Both the position numbers and the translations under genes were made by a program. The notes under the pieces are model-generated. The model was not told the DNA's origin, ran no database searches, and was given only the letters and a program-made list of their open reading frames with translations. A DNA stretch of 5,663 bases from JBBTXJ01 sp038061815 (GTDB lineage: Bacteria; Patescibacteriota; Patescibacteriia; Magasanikbacterales; JBBTXJ01): positions 1-5,663 of the forward strand of contig JBBTYK010000028.1 in assembly GCA_038061815.1 (NCBI GenBank), read 5' to 3'. Positions within the stretch are counted from its first letter, which is position 1. Each line of letters starts with the position of its first letter. Positions 1 through 5,115 of this stretch are shown piece after piece.

Positions 1-1231
1 GAATTTCAAGCGCAAACGATGTGAGCTGGAGCGCGATGTATTCCGCATCGTGCGTTTTTGAATGCTCCTCCAGTTCGTGAAACAACCCGTCCTCCTCGCG
101 TTGCCAGCTTTTGATGTAGCGCACCCACGCGATGCGCTGTTCTTTTGTATAGTGATTGAGCGCGTCCAATTCGCGCAATGCGAAATACGCGAAGCAACTG
201 GCGAAGCGTGACGGCGCTGGATTTGACGGCGCGAGGCGCCATTGTCCAAACGGTTCAAACGGGAGACGGAGCGAGTCAACGAAGGCGATGGCCGCATCGC
301 GCGAGAACGTATCGCGATAGTGCGGCAGCGGGCCGCGCTGTTTTAACGCGCGGTAGGCGAGGCGTGTCATTCTGAGGCGCAAAGCGCCGAAGAATCTAAT
401 CTGGTTCGGAGCGCGCTCATGATGACCATTGGGTTTCCACTGCTGTTTTCTGACGTTGAATTTTATAGATTTTGGCACTGCGTACATCGCGAGCGGACGG
501 AGCAGATACACGGCATGCCACCACGGGTATCCGTAGTTTCGGACGGCGGCCCAGCGGATACGAATGGCGTCGCGTTCCTGTTGTTTGCCGCTGCCGAGCC
601 ACGAGAGACCGTGCGCGCGATAGCGGTACTTTAACAATACCTCCGGAATGTTGGCCACCTTGTACGCACGCGCGGCGCGCAACACAAGGTCATAATCCTG
701 CGCCGTTTTCCAGTTTTCTTTGTAACCTCCGAGCGCGCGGAGCAATGACGCGCGGAACATCAGCGATGAGTGGGTGAATCGGTTGTGCGCCACCAGACCG
801 CGCGCGATGTCCCCGTGGTTTGTCGGATATGTTTTAACCCATTCGCCAGCCCCGTCTTTGTTGATAAAACGCACGAAAGAACCGCAGAGTATATGGTCCG
901 GGCGCGATTCCAAAAAGGCGATTTGTTTTTCAAAACGATGCGGGAGCGCGATGTCGTCGCCATCCATGCGGGCGACGAATTCACCGCGCGCCGCACGGAT
1001 GCCATCGTTCAGTGTTTGCGTAACGCCGCGATGGGGGAAGCGGAGCACGCGGATGCGTTCGTCTTTTTTTGCCCAGTCATCAAGGTGCGCGGCCTGCGCC
1101 GCATCGGAGCCGTCGTCTAAAAGTAAAAACTCAAAATCCCGCTCCGTTTGCGCAAGAACGCTTTCAATTGCTTGAGCAAGAAATAACGGATTTTCGTTGT
1201 GAATGGGGAGAAGAACCGAAATTTTTAGCAT
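1..1231 (-). CDS. GT2 family glycosyltransferase with C-terminal helical extension (3'-truncated by window edge)
   Basis: My own translation of the minus strand from ATG at 1231 stays open for 410 codons to the window edge, so the C-terminus is missing. The start MLKISVLLPIHNE is a typical GT2 first beta strand, and a stop lies in frame just upstream (1241-1243). Residues 1-230 form a GT-A nucleotide-sugar domain: LLLDDGS at 36-42, the metal-binding DGDD at 90-93, and QDYDL at 178-182 in the place of the acceptor/catalytic-base motif. It probably transfers a sugar from an activated donor to a lipid-linked glycan at the cytoplasmic face; donor and acceptor are unknown. Residues 277-289 are encoded by a palindromic repeat. 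Residues 300-410 are not GT2-like: they look helical and contain SWQREEDGLF (375-384) and HDAEYIAL (394-401), which resembles alpha/alpha-toroid repeats of the prenyltransferase/squalene-cyclase type. That resemblance is only by eye. It lies 32 nt after the upstream GT4 gene, with no clear Shine-Dalgarno, so it is probably cotranscribed. Confidence 0.9.
   Translation of the reverse strand, partial: MLKISVLLPIHNENPLFLAQAIESVLAQTERDFEFLLLDDGSDAAQAAHLDDWAKKDERIRVLRFPHRGVTQTLNDGIRAARGEFVARMDGDDIALPHRFEKQIAFLESRPDHILCGSFVRFINKDGAGEWVKTYPTNHGDIARGLVAHNRFTHSSLMFRASLLRALGGYKENWKTAQDYDLVLRAARAYKVANIPEVLLKYRYRAHGLSWLGSGKQQERDAIRIRWAAVRNYGYPWWHAVYLLRPLAMYAVPKSIKFNVRKQQWKPNGHHERAPNQIRFFGALRLRMTRLAYRALKQRGPLPHYRDTFSRDAAIAFVDSLRLPFEPFGQWRLAPSNPAPSRFASCFAYFALRELDALNHYTKEQRIAWVRYIKSWQREEDGLFHELEEHSKTHDAEYIALQLTSFALEI
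365..396 (-). repeat. Palindromic repeat copy R1, in frame inside the GT2 gene
   Basis: Read on the minus strand, the copy begins GATTCTTCGGCGC and ends CTCAGAATGACA. Its core is the perfect hairpin GGCGC-AAA-GCGCC at 376-388. It shares the GAT-C-TTCG start and the ATGACA end with three other copies at 1355-1398, 1838-1882 and 3344-3384, but is the shortest and lies in the opposite orientation to them. It encodes about 13 residues (277-289 of the GT2 protein) without a stop, exactly between the catalytic domain and the helical C-terminal region. Confidence 0.75.
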
Positions 1232-1263
1232 GAGCCAATCTTAGGCCACAATGCGACAGATTG

Positions 1264-2415
1264 TCAATCGTTGAGGGCACGATAGATTTTTATAGTCTCC
1301 TCTGCGGTGCGGCGCCAGGAGAATTGGCGGGAGCGAGAGATAAGCGAGGGATGAGGTCCTTCGACTCGTCCGCCTAGGCGGACTCGCTCAGGATGACACA
1401 CTGCGTGCAACGCCGCGATGAGCGATTCAATATCGTGCGGGTTAAAGTATGCGGCCGTATCGCCAAGCACTTCAACAAAAGCCGGAATGCGAGATGCGAT
1501 GACCGGCACGCCGCGGGATGCGGCTTCAAGCGCGGGAAGGCCAAAGCCCTCAATCAGCGCCGGGCAGATAACCGCGGTTGCGTTTTGGTAGAGCGTTTCC
1601 AGCGTTGCATCGTCTGGTCCGTCAAGATACAAGAGGTCGCCACTTTCCAAAAGCGTTTTTGCGGTGTCGGTTGCGAGCAGACGGTCATAAAAAATACTGC
1701 GCGCGCCGGCGAGAATCAGTTGATGCGTGCGGCCGTAGCGGATGCCGAATTGGTGAAATGCGTGGAGGAGGAACGGCAGGTTTTTGTGCGGATACGCGGT
1801 GCCGATATAGAGGAGGTTTGGTTTGGCGTTATCGGTAGATTTCTCCACTCGCCCTCCTTCGGAGGGCTCGGTCGAAATGACAGTTGGAGATGCCGCCTGC
1901 GGGATGACGGTGATTTGTGTCAACAGTTCGGGATAGTATTCAGAAATTTGTTCCCGCGTAGCGTTTGAGATAGTAATGATATGCACGGCGCGTGTGAGCG
2001 TGTGGCGGAGGACTATGCGAAAACCAAGGTATTTAATCCAAAATAGCAACGGATTTCGTGTAGAGACCGCCGAGTGGGGATAGGCGCGTAAAATTAAATC
2101 ATGGATGGTGACGACAAACGGCCGGCGATACAAAAGCGGCACGTTCCAGTGCGGGAAATGCGCGAGGTCGGCGTTCAGTTTGTTGAGCAGACGCGCGAAC
2201 GCGAGTTGTTCGCCGAGCGTGTACCAGTGCGTTTTTGTTATTACTGTTTTGAAGTTTGGGTTTTGCGGGAAATACAACGCGGCACCTTCGGGTTTGAGGA
2301 TGATGGTGTACTGGTTCGCGGTATCCAATTGTTCCAAGTTTTTGATTAGCTCGCGCAGGTACCGTCCGTGGCCGCCGTGAATGTAGTACATGCGCGCGTC
2401 TATTGCGATGTGCAT
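1264..2415 (-). CDS. GT4 family glycosyltransferase (third GT4 of the cluster)
   Basis: A 383-residue GT-B fold transferase. I choose the ATG at 2415, not the one 33 nt upstream, because MHIAIDARMYY is the conserved first strand of this family and HGGHGRYLREL (13-23) supplies the Gly-rich donor/acceptor loop. The C-terminal Rossmann domain starts near residue 198 with LLYIGTAYPHKN (201-212; K211 is the expected diphosphate-contacting Lys). The E-x7-E motif of retaining GT4 enzymes is E289-E297 in EGFGLPALE, followed by GVPVIAS (302-308). It should transfer a sugar from a nucleotide-sugar donor to the growing lipid-linked glycan in the cytoplasm; the sugar is not predictable. The start overlaps the end of the previous gene by 16 nt and has only a weak upstream GAGAG, which fits translational coupling. 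Two palindromic repeats add in-frame peptides at residues 178-193 (linker between the two domains) and 340-354 (before the C-terminal QFSW segment). All catalytic motifs are intact, so the gene is probably functional. Confidence 0.93.
   Translation of the reverse strand: MHIAIDARMYYIHGGHGRYLRELIKNLEQLDTANQYTIILKPEGAALYFPQNPNFKTVITKTHWYTLGEQLAFARLLNKLNADLAHFPHWNVPLLYRRPFVVTIHDLILRAYPHSAVSTRNPLLFWIKYLGFRIVLRHTLTRAVHIITISNATREQISEYYPELLTQITVIPQAASPTVISTEPSEGGRVEKSTDNAKPNLLYIGTAYPHKNLPFLLHAFHQFGIRYGRTHQLILAGARSIFYDRLLATDTAKTLLESGDLLYLDGPDDATLETLYQNATAVICPALIEGFGLPALEAASRGVPVIASRIPAFVEVLGDTAAYFNPHDIESLIAALHAVCHPERVRLGGRVEGPHPSLISRSRQFSWRRTAEETIKIYRALND
1355..1398 (+). repeat. Palindromic repeat copy R2, in frame inside the third GT4 gene
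   Basis: The plus strand reads GGTCCTTCGACTC, then the perfect 16-bp palindrome GTCCGCCTAGGCGGAC (1368-1383), then TCGCTCAGGATGACA. In the gene, which is on the minus strand, it encodes residues 340-354 (starting CHPERVRLGG). The reading frame through the element differs from that used by copies R3 and R4, yet it is also stop-free. The insertion point is a variable surface helix just before the conserved QFSW segment. Confidence 0.8.
1838..1882 (+). repeat. Palindromic repeat copy R3 (diverged), in frame inside the third GT4 gene
   Basis: The copy starts GATTTCTCCACTC, has the hairpin GCCCTCC-TTC-GGAGGGC (1851-1867), and ends TCGGTCGAAATGACA. It is the most diverged of the four copies, matching the others at the ACTCG and ATGACA ends. 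It encodes residues 178-193 (TVISTEPSEGG...), in the linker between the N- and C-terminal Rossmann domains, a place where extra residues should be tolerated. Confidence 0.7.
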
Positions 2416-3533
2416 AGTTTTAAAAATTCTCTCGCCGTCTTCTCCCATGTGAACTGCTGTGCCCGTGCCAGTGCGCGACGAGATAAATCTTCGCGCACAT
2501 CCTGATGGTCCGCAATCATGCGCATGGCGTGGGCAAGTTCATGCGGTTTGTACGGCGAGACGAGGAGGCCGGCGTCACCCACCACTTCCGGAAGAGACGT
2601 TGACCAGCTTGCGATGACCGGCGTGCCGTGCGACATCGCTTCAAGCGGTGGAAAGCCGAATCCTTCATAGAGTGATGGGAACACGAGCACTTCGGCGAGA
2701 GAAAGAAGGGCGTGTTTGGTTTTGGCGGAGACGGGGCCGAGGAAGCGGGTGCGGTTAGATCGCAATGACGCGCGGCCGGGGCCGGCGAGAATGAGCTCGT
2801 GCGGATAGGCGGTAGTGTGGGTGAAATGCGCGAATGCGTCAAGAAGCATGGAGATATTTTTTCGCGGCTCCAGCGCACCCACATATAAAAAGAAACGGGC
2901 AGGGAGGCGGTATTTTTTTCGTGTGATTTGCTGGTTTTCCGGCGTTACAGCAGGCGCAGTTGGCGTGCCCGGGTAGATGATATGGATTTTGTGCGCGTTT
3001 TCCGGAAAATGTCGCGCGACATCCTCGGCGGTTGCGTGCGAAATGGCGACAATCGCATCGGCGCGGTTGAGTACTTTTTGTACTCGTATGGCGCGGTGCC
3101 ACGCGCGGGATTTCCATGAGTACCAAGACGGATTCACGAGAAATGAAATGTCGTGCACCACTTGAATCAGTTTGCAATGCGGAGAGATGCCGGTGAAATT
3201 GAGGTTTGGCGCAATCCAGACATCGGCGCCGCCGGCCCATGTATCAAGATGCGGGCGGCCGGTGGTGAATAGCGAAAGGTTGAGAAGTTTGTTGGGGAGA
3301 TGCTTTGTGATGATGTGTAGTGGCGGCACATCATGTTCTATTAGATCCCTCGACTCGGCCCTTTGGGCCTCGCTCGGGATGACAAATTGAGACCACGCAT
3401 TCACAAAACCAGTCCAGCGGTGTTCTGGGCCGTGGAAGGTGAGCGCGTGCAGGAGTTCCCGGGTATAAACGCCTACGCCGTGTTTCTGCGCGTGTGGCTC
3501 CAAGAGCGGCCGAAGGTCAACGGTAATTTTCAT
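2400..3533 (-). CDS. GT4 family glycosyltransferase (second GT4 of the cluster)
   Basis: A 377-residue GT-B fold glycosyltransferase starting at ATG 3533 with MKITVDLRPLLEP, the expected first strand, followed by the acceptor-side loop HGVGVYTREL (18-27). VVHDISFLVNP (125-135) and AISHATAEDV (163-172) are typical of this family. The donor domain begins near 213 with FFLYVGALEPRKN (214-226; R224 and K225 contact the nucleotide diphosphate). E290 and E298 form the E-x7-E motif in EGFGFPPLE, followed by GTPVIAS (303-309). It should add a sugar (often mannose or rhamnose in such clusters, not provable here) to a lipid-linked intermediate. Possible ribosome binding sequences are GGTAGGG (3547-3541) or AAGGA next to the ATG. 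The gene stands 442 nt after the previous minus-strand gene because a plus-strand cassette intervenes, so it may need its own promoter. Residues 50-64 (starting FVIPSEAQRAE at 50) come from a palindromic repeat. Confidence 0.93.
   Translation of the reverse strand: MKITVDLRPLLEPHAQKHGVGVYTRELLHALTFHGPEHRWTGFVNAWSQFVIPSEAQRAESRDLIEHDVPPLHIITKHLPNKLLNLSLFTTGRPHLDTWAGGADVWIAPNLNFTGISPHCKLIQVVHDISFLVNPSWYSWKSRAWHRAIRVQKVLNRADAIVAISHATAEDVARHFPENAHKIHIIYPGTPTAPAVTPENQQITRKKYRLPARFFLYVGALEPRKNISMLLDAFAHFTHTTAYPHELILAGPGRASLRSNRTRFLGPVSAKTKHALLSLAEVLVFPSLYEGFGFPPLEAMSHGTPVIASWSTSLPEVVGDAGLLVSPYKPHELAHAMRMIADHQDVREDLSRRALARAQQFTWEKTAREFLKLCTSQ
3344..3384 (+). repeat. Palindromic repeat copy R4, in frame inside the second GT4 gene
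   Basis: The plus strand reads GATCCCTCGACTC, the hairpin GGCCC-TTT-GGGCC (3357-3369), then TCGCTCGGGATGACA. It encodes residues 50-64 of the glycosyltransferase, with the peptide VIPSEAQRAESRDL. Peptides of this form are, from memory, a recurrent sign of a dispersed palindrome that has entered a coding sequence. It lies in a surface loop between the second and third secondary elements of the N-terminal domain. Confidence 0.8.
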
Positions 3534-3539
3534 GTCCTT

Positions 3540-3568
3540 ACCCTACCGGAGCGGCGCGATTGCAGCAA
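3540..3568 (-). promoter_or_regulatory. Possible promoter for the second GT4 gene (weak)
   Basis: On the minus strand, TTGCTG (3568-3563) and TAGGGT (3545-3540) are separated by 17 nt. A transcript would start at or within a few bases of the ATG at 3533, that is nearly leaderless. The -10 and following bases, TAGGGTAAGGAC, match the plus-strand promoter's TACGGTAATGAC at 10 of 12 positions, which is the main reason to list it. The -35 box is poor and GGTAGGG could instead be a ribosome binding site. Confidence 0.25.
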
Positions 3569-3571
3569 GGG

Positions 3572-3600
3572 TTGACAACATGAGTTCGGTGTAGTACGGT
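3572..3600 (+). promoter_or_regulatory. Sigma-70-type promoter of the small plus-strand gene
   Basis: A perfect -35 box TTGACA (3572-3577) is followed after 17 nt by TACGGT (3595-3600), which matches TATAAT at the key first, second and last positions. Transcription would start near A3607, leaving a leader of about 35 nt. The heptamer TGACAAC occurs at the -35 box (3573-3579) and again near the expected start (3603-3609), 30 nt apart, and could be an operator pair or chance. Nothing else in the 108-nt intergenic stretch looks like a gene. Confidence 0.65.
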
Positions 3601-3613
3601 AATGACAACTTCG

Positions 3614-3628
3614 TCTTCACACTGAAGA
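3614..3628 (+). promoter_or_regulatory. Short leader hairpin directly before the ribosome binding site
   Basis: TCTTCA-CAC-TGAAGA forms a perfect 6-bp stem with a 3-nt loop at 3614-3628, two bases ahead of the AGGAGG. It occupies most of the predicted leader. It leaves the ribosome binding site exposed, so it may protect the 5' end of the message rather than block translation. The function is inferred only. Confidence 0.4.
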
Positions 3629-3630
3629 AA

Positions 3631-3636
3631 AGGAGG
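3631..3636 (+). promoter_or_regulatory. Strong Shine-Dalgarno sequence AGGAGG
   Basis: The perfect AGGAGG ends 5 nt before ATG 3642. It fixes the start of the small plus-strand gene against the in-frame ATG two codons later, and contrasts with the weak or absent sites before the glycosyltransferase genes. Confidence 0.8.
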
Positions 3637-3641
3637 CTGAC

Positions 3642-3941
3642 ATGAAGATGACGATTGCGGAGTTCTGCCTCGCCCTTCATCGCGTTTGCTTGCGAGGCGA
3701 CCGCGACGAGCAGGGGGCAGACGGCGAAACGCTCTGGTCTTCGCTTGAGGCAGTGGAACGGAAGCGCGGGAAGGAGTTGGTGAAACCCCCCACCACCATC
3801 GAGGAGACTGTCGTGCTCGCCGAGGACCTAGGGGTGAACGCTCAAGTGCTCGGCGGGCGGTTGACGAGGATGCCGGACTGGCATCGTGTGCTCAACGATT
3901 GGCAGGTGTACCGCAACGAGTGGTGGGGGCTTCCGCGATGA
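3642..3941 (+). CDS. Small hypothetical protein, 99 residues, possible HTH-like segment
   Basis: I do not recognise this protein. That it is a real gene is supported by a promoter with a perfect -35 box, AGGAGG at 5-nt spacing, and an intrinsic terminator 18 nt after the stop. The protein is soluble-looking, with no signal peptide or membrane segment. It has an N-terminal helix (MTIAEFCLALHRVCLRG, 3-19), a charged middle (20-50), and TIEETVVLAEDLGVNAQVLG (52-71), whose A-x3-G-V-x4-L spacing resembles the two helices of a helix-turn-helix. It ends in a Trp-rich tail (W80, W87, W94, W95). If it binds DNA it could regulate itself or the surrounding genes, but this is inference. Composition differs from the neighbours: two sampled 60-nt lines are 62-67% GC against about 50% in a sampled line of the adjacent gene. 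Eight of ten Glu codons are GAG and three of four Lys codons are AAG, whereas the GT2 gene mostly uses GAA and AAA. It lies antisense within an otherwise compact minus-strand operon. Confidence 0.82.
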   Translation: MKMTIAEFCLALHRVCLRGDRDEQGADGETLWSSLEAVERKRGKELVKPPTTIEETVVLAEDLGVNAQVLGGRLTRMPDWHRVLNDWQVYRNEWWGLPR

Positions 3942-3959
3942 GCTCCGCGTTCCGTTCCC

Positions 3960-3992
3960 AACGGGTAGACAGCGTCTACCCGTTTTCTTTTT
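3960..3992 (+). terminator. Intrinsic terminator of the small plus-strand gene
   Basis: AACGGGTAGAC (3960-3970), loop AGC, and GTCTACCCGTT (3974-3984) form a perfect 11-bp stem followed by TTCTTTTT (3985-3992). It ends transcription of the plus-strand gene. The stop codon of the convergent glycosyltransferase (TAG, 3978-3976 on the minus strand) and its last few codons are inside this hairpin and T-tract. On the minus strand the stem is followed by TTGGGAACGG, which is not T-rich, so termination in that direction should be poor. Confidence 0.9.
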
Positions 3993-5115
3993 GCAATAAC
4001 GTCGGCTGATAAAGTCCTTTTTGAAATTCTTCGTATCTATCAAGCACAAATCGTTGCATTGACGCGGCGAATTGTTTGGTGCCGAATTGGAGCGCGTGGG
4101 CGCGTATTTCTTCCGCATTAAATTGTGATGGGTCAAAATGCAACACGGTATCCAGCAAATCTTCCCACGTTTGGCGATGGAAAAACACGCCTGTTTTATC
4201 CGGCACAACGGTTTCAAGCGCGCCGCCTTTTGAAAGCGCAATGACGGGCCGGCCGGCGGCCATGGATTCAATGGGTGTGATGCCAAAATCTTCCACCTGC
4301 GGATGGATGAACGCCTGCGCGCGGGCCATGAGGCGCGCCTTTTCTTCGTCGGAAATTTTGCCGAGGAACTCAATGTTCGGCCGCGCCATGTCGCGGAGCC
4401 GTTTCAGTTCTGGCCCGGTGCCAAAGATTTTGAGTGGCCACTTGAGACGATTGAACACGCGAATCACCAGGTCCATTTTTTTATACGGCACCAGCCGTCC
4501 GCCGGTGACAAAATAGTTTTCCGTGGCGGGCGCGACGGCAAAATGGGTCAAATCAACGGGCGGATAAATGACGGCGCTTTCGCGGCGATAGTATTTCCAA
4601 ATTCGCGCCGCAACCGTGTGTGAATTTGCAACAAAATGGTCAACGCGCGTGGTGGATAACTGATCCCATAATCGCAGTCGGCTGATGACCGGCGGGATGA
4701 CGAGTTTTTTGATGAGGGCGTTGTACGGCAGACGTTCAATGTATTCGTGCGTGTCAGTCCAGAGGTAGCGCGTTGGCGTATGACAGTAGCAGATGTGCAG
4801 CGTATCCGGCCGCGTGATGACGCCCTTGGCAAAGGAGCTCGCGGATGAGACGACCACATCAAACTCTGAAAGGTCATGCCGTTCCGTGGCCATGGGGAGG
4901 AGCGGCAGATACCACTGGTAATGGCTCACGCCGAATGGAAGATTTTGGATGAAACTGGTGCGGATGTCCTTGCCTTCAAACACGCCGGTGAAGTTTTTTT
5001 TGTTATAAAACCAGACGTAGGTGGGCGCTTCGGGCCAAATGTTTTGCAACGCCAAAAGTACGCGTTCTGCCCCTCCATCTTGAGACAGATAATCGTGGAC
5101 GAGTGCGAGTTTCAC
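3976..5115 (-). CDS. GT4 family glycosyltransferase, WbaZ-like group (first GT4 of the cluster)
   Basis: A 379-residue GT-B transferase. I start it at GTG 5115, which overlaps the TGA stop of the upstream gene (GTGA, 4-nt overlap), because (V)KLALVHDYLSQDGGAERV is the standard N-terminus of this group. The longer frame to 5187 would run through the upstream catalytic gene. Seen motifs: HDYL and GGAERV (7-19), CYCHTPTRYLW (109-119), FVANSHTVAARI (161-172), YPPVD (184-188), GGRLVPYKKMD (205-215; R207 and K212 as donor-phosphate contacts), the E275-E283 pair in EDFGITPIE, and GRPVIALSKGGALETV (288-303). Salmonella WbaZ is a mannosyltransferase, so this could be a mannosyl- or related transferase acting early after the initiating sugar phosphate; substrate not provable. 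No good ribosome binding site precedes the GTG, so translational coupling is likely. Its last codons form part of the terminator of the convergent small gene. No palindromic repeat lies inside it. Confidence 0.93.
   Translation of the reverse strand: MKLALVHDYLSQDGGAERVLLALQNIWPEAPTYVWFYNKKNFTGVFEGKDIRTSFIQNLPFGVSHYQWYLPLLPMATERHDLSEFDVVVSSASSFAKGVITRPDTLHICYCHTPTRYLWTDTHEYIERLPYNALIKKLVIPPVISRLRLWDQLSTTRVDHFVANSHTVAARIWKYYRRESAVIYPPVDLTHFAVAPATENYFVTGGRLVPYKKMDLVIRVFNRLKWPLKIFGTGPELKRLRDMARPNIEFLGKISDEEKARLMARAQAFIHPQVEDFGITPIESMAAGRPVIALSKGGALETVVPDKTGVFFHRQTWEDLLDTVLHFDPSQFNAEEIRAHALQFGTKQFAASMQRFVLDRYEEFQKGLYQPTLLQKENG

Noticed and set aside
288..380. Separate gene starting at the ATG inside repeat R1 for the helical C-terminal region
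   Set aside because: No ribosome binding site precedes that ATG and the GT2 frame is uninterrupted, so a single fused protein is the simpler reading; a past separate gene remains possible.
419..1175. Several plus-strand open frames (419-634, 472-777, 770-1120, 774-1175) opposite the left third of the window
   Set aside because: The minus-strand frame from 1231 to the edge is continuous and has clear GT2 motifs; the plus-strand frames are low-complexity antisense shadows with no ribosome binding sites or family motifs.
1393..1968. 191-codon plus-strand open frame
   Set aside because: It is antisense to the well-supported third GT4 gene, starts within a palindromic repeat (the ATG of GGATGACA), and its Cys/Arg-rich translation resembles no protein family.
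2416..2448. Upstream ATG for the third GT4 gene
   Set aside because: The added residues MGEDGERIFKT are not family-like, and the conserved first strand begins at the ATG at 2415.
365..3384. CRISPR array or insertion sequence as an explanation of the repeats
   Set aside because: Copies are far apart, irregularly spaced, inside genes and in mixed orientation, with no spacers, transposase or terminal target duplication visible.
3960..3992. Bidirectional terminator for both convergent genes
   Set aside because: The minus-strand side has no T-tract after the stem (TTGGGAACGG), so only plus-strand termination is supported.
3828..4373. 181-codon minus-strand open frame
   Set aside because: It overlaps the first GT4 gene in another frame and runs across the terminator and small gene; the overlapping GT4 frame has all catalytic motifs.
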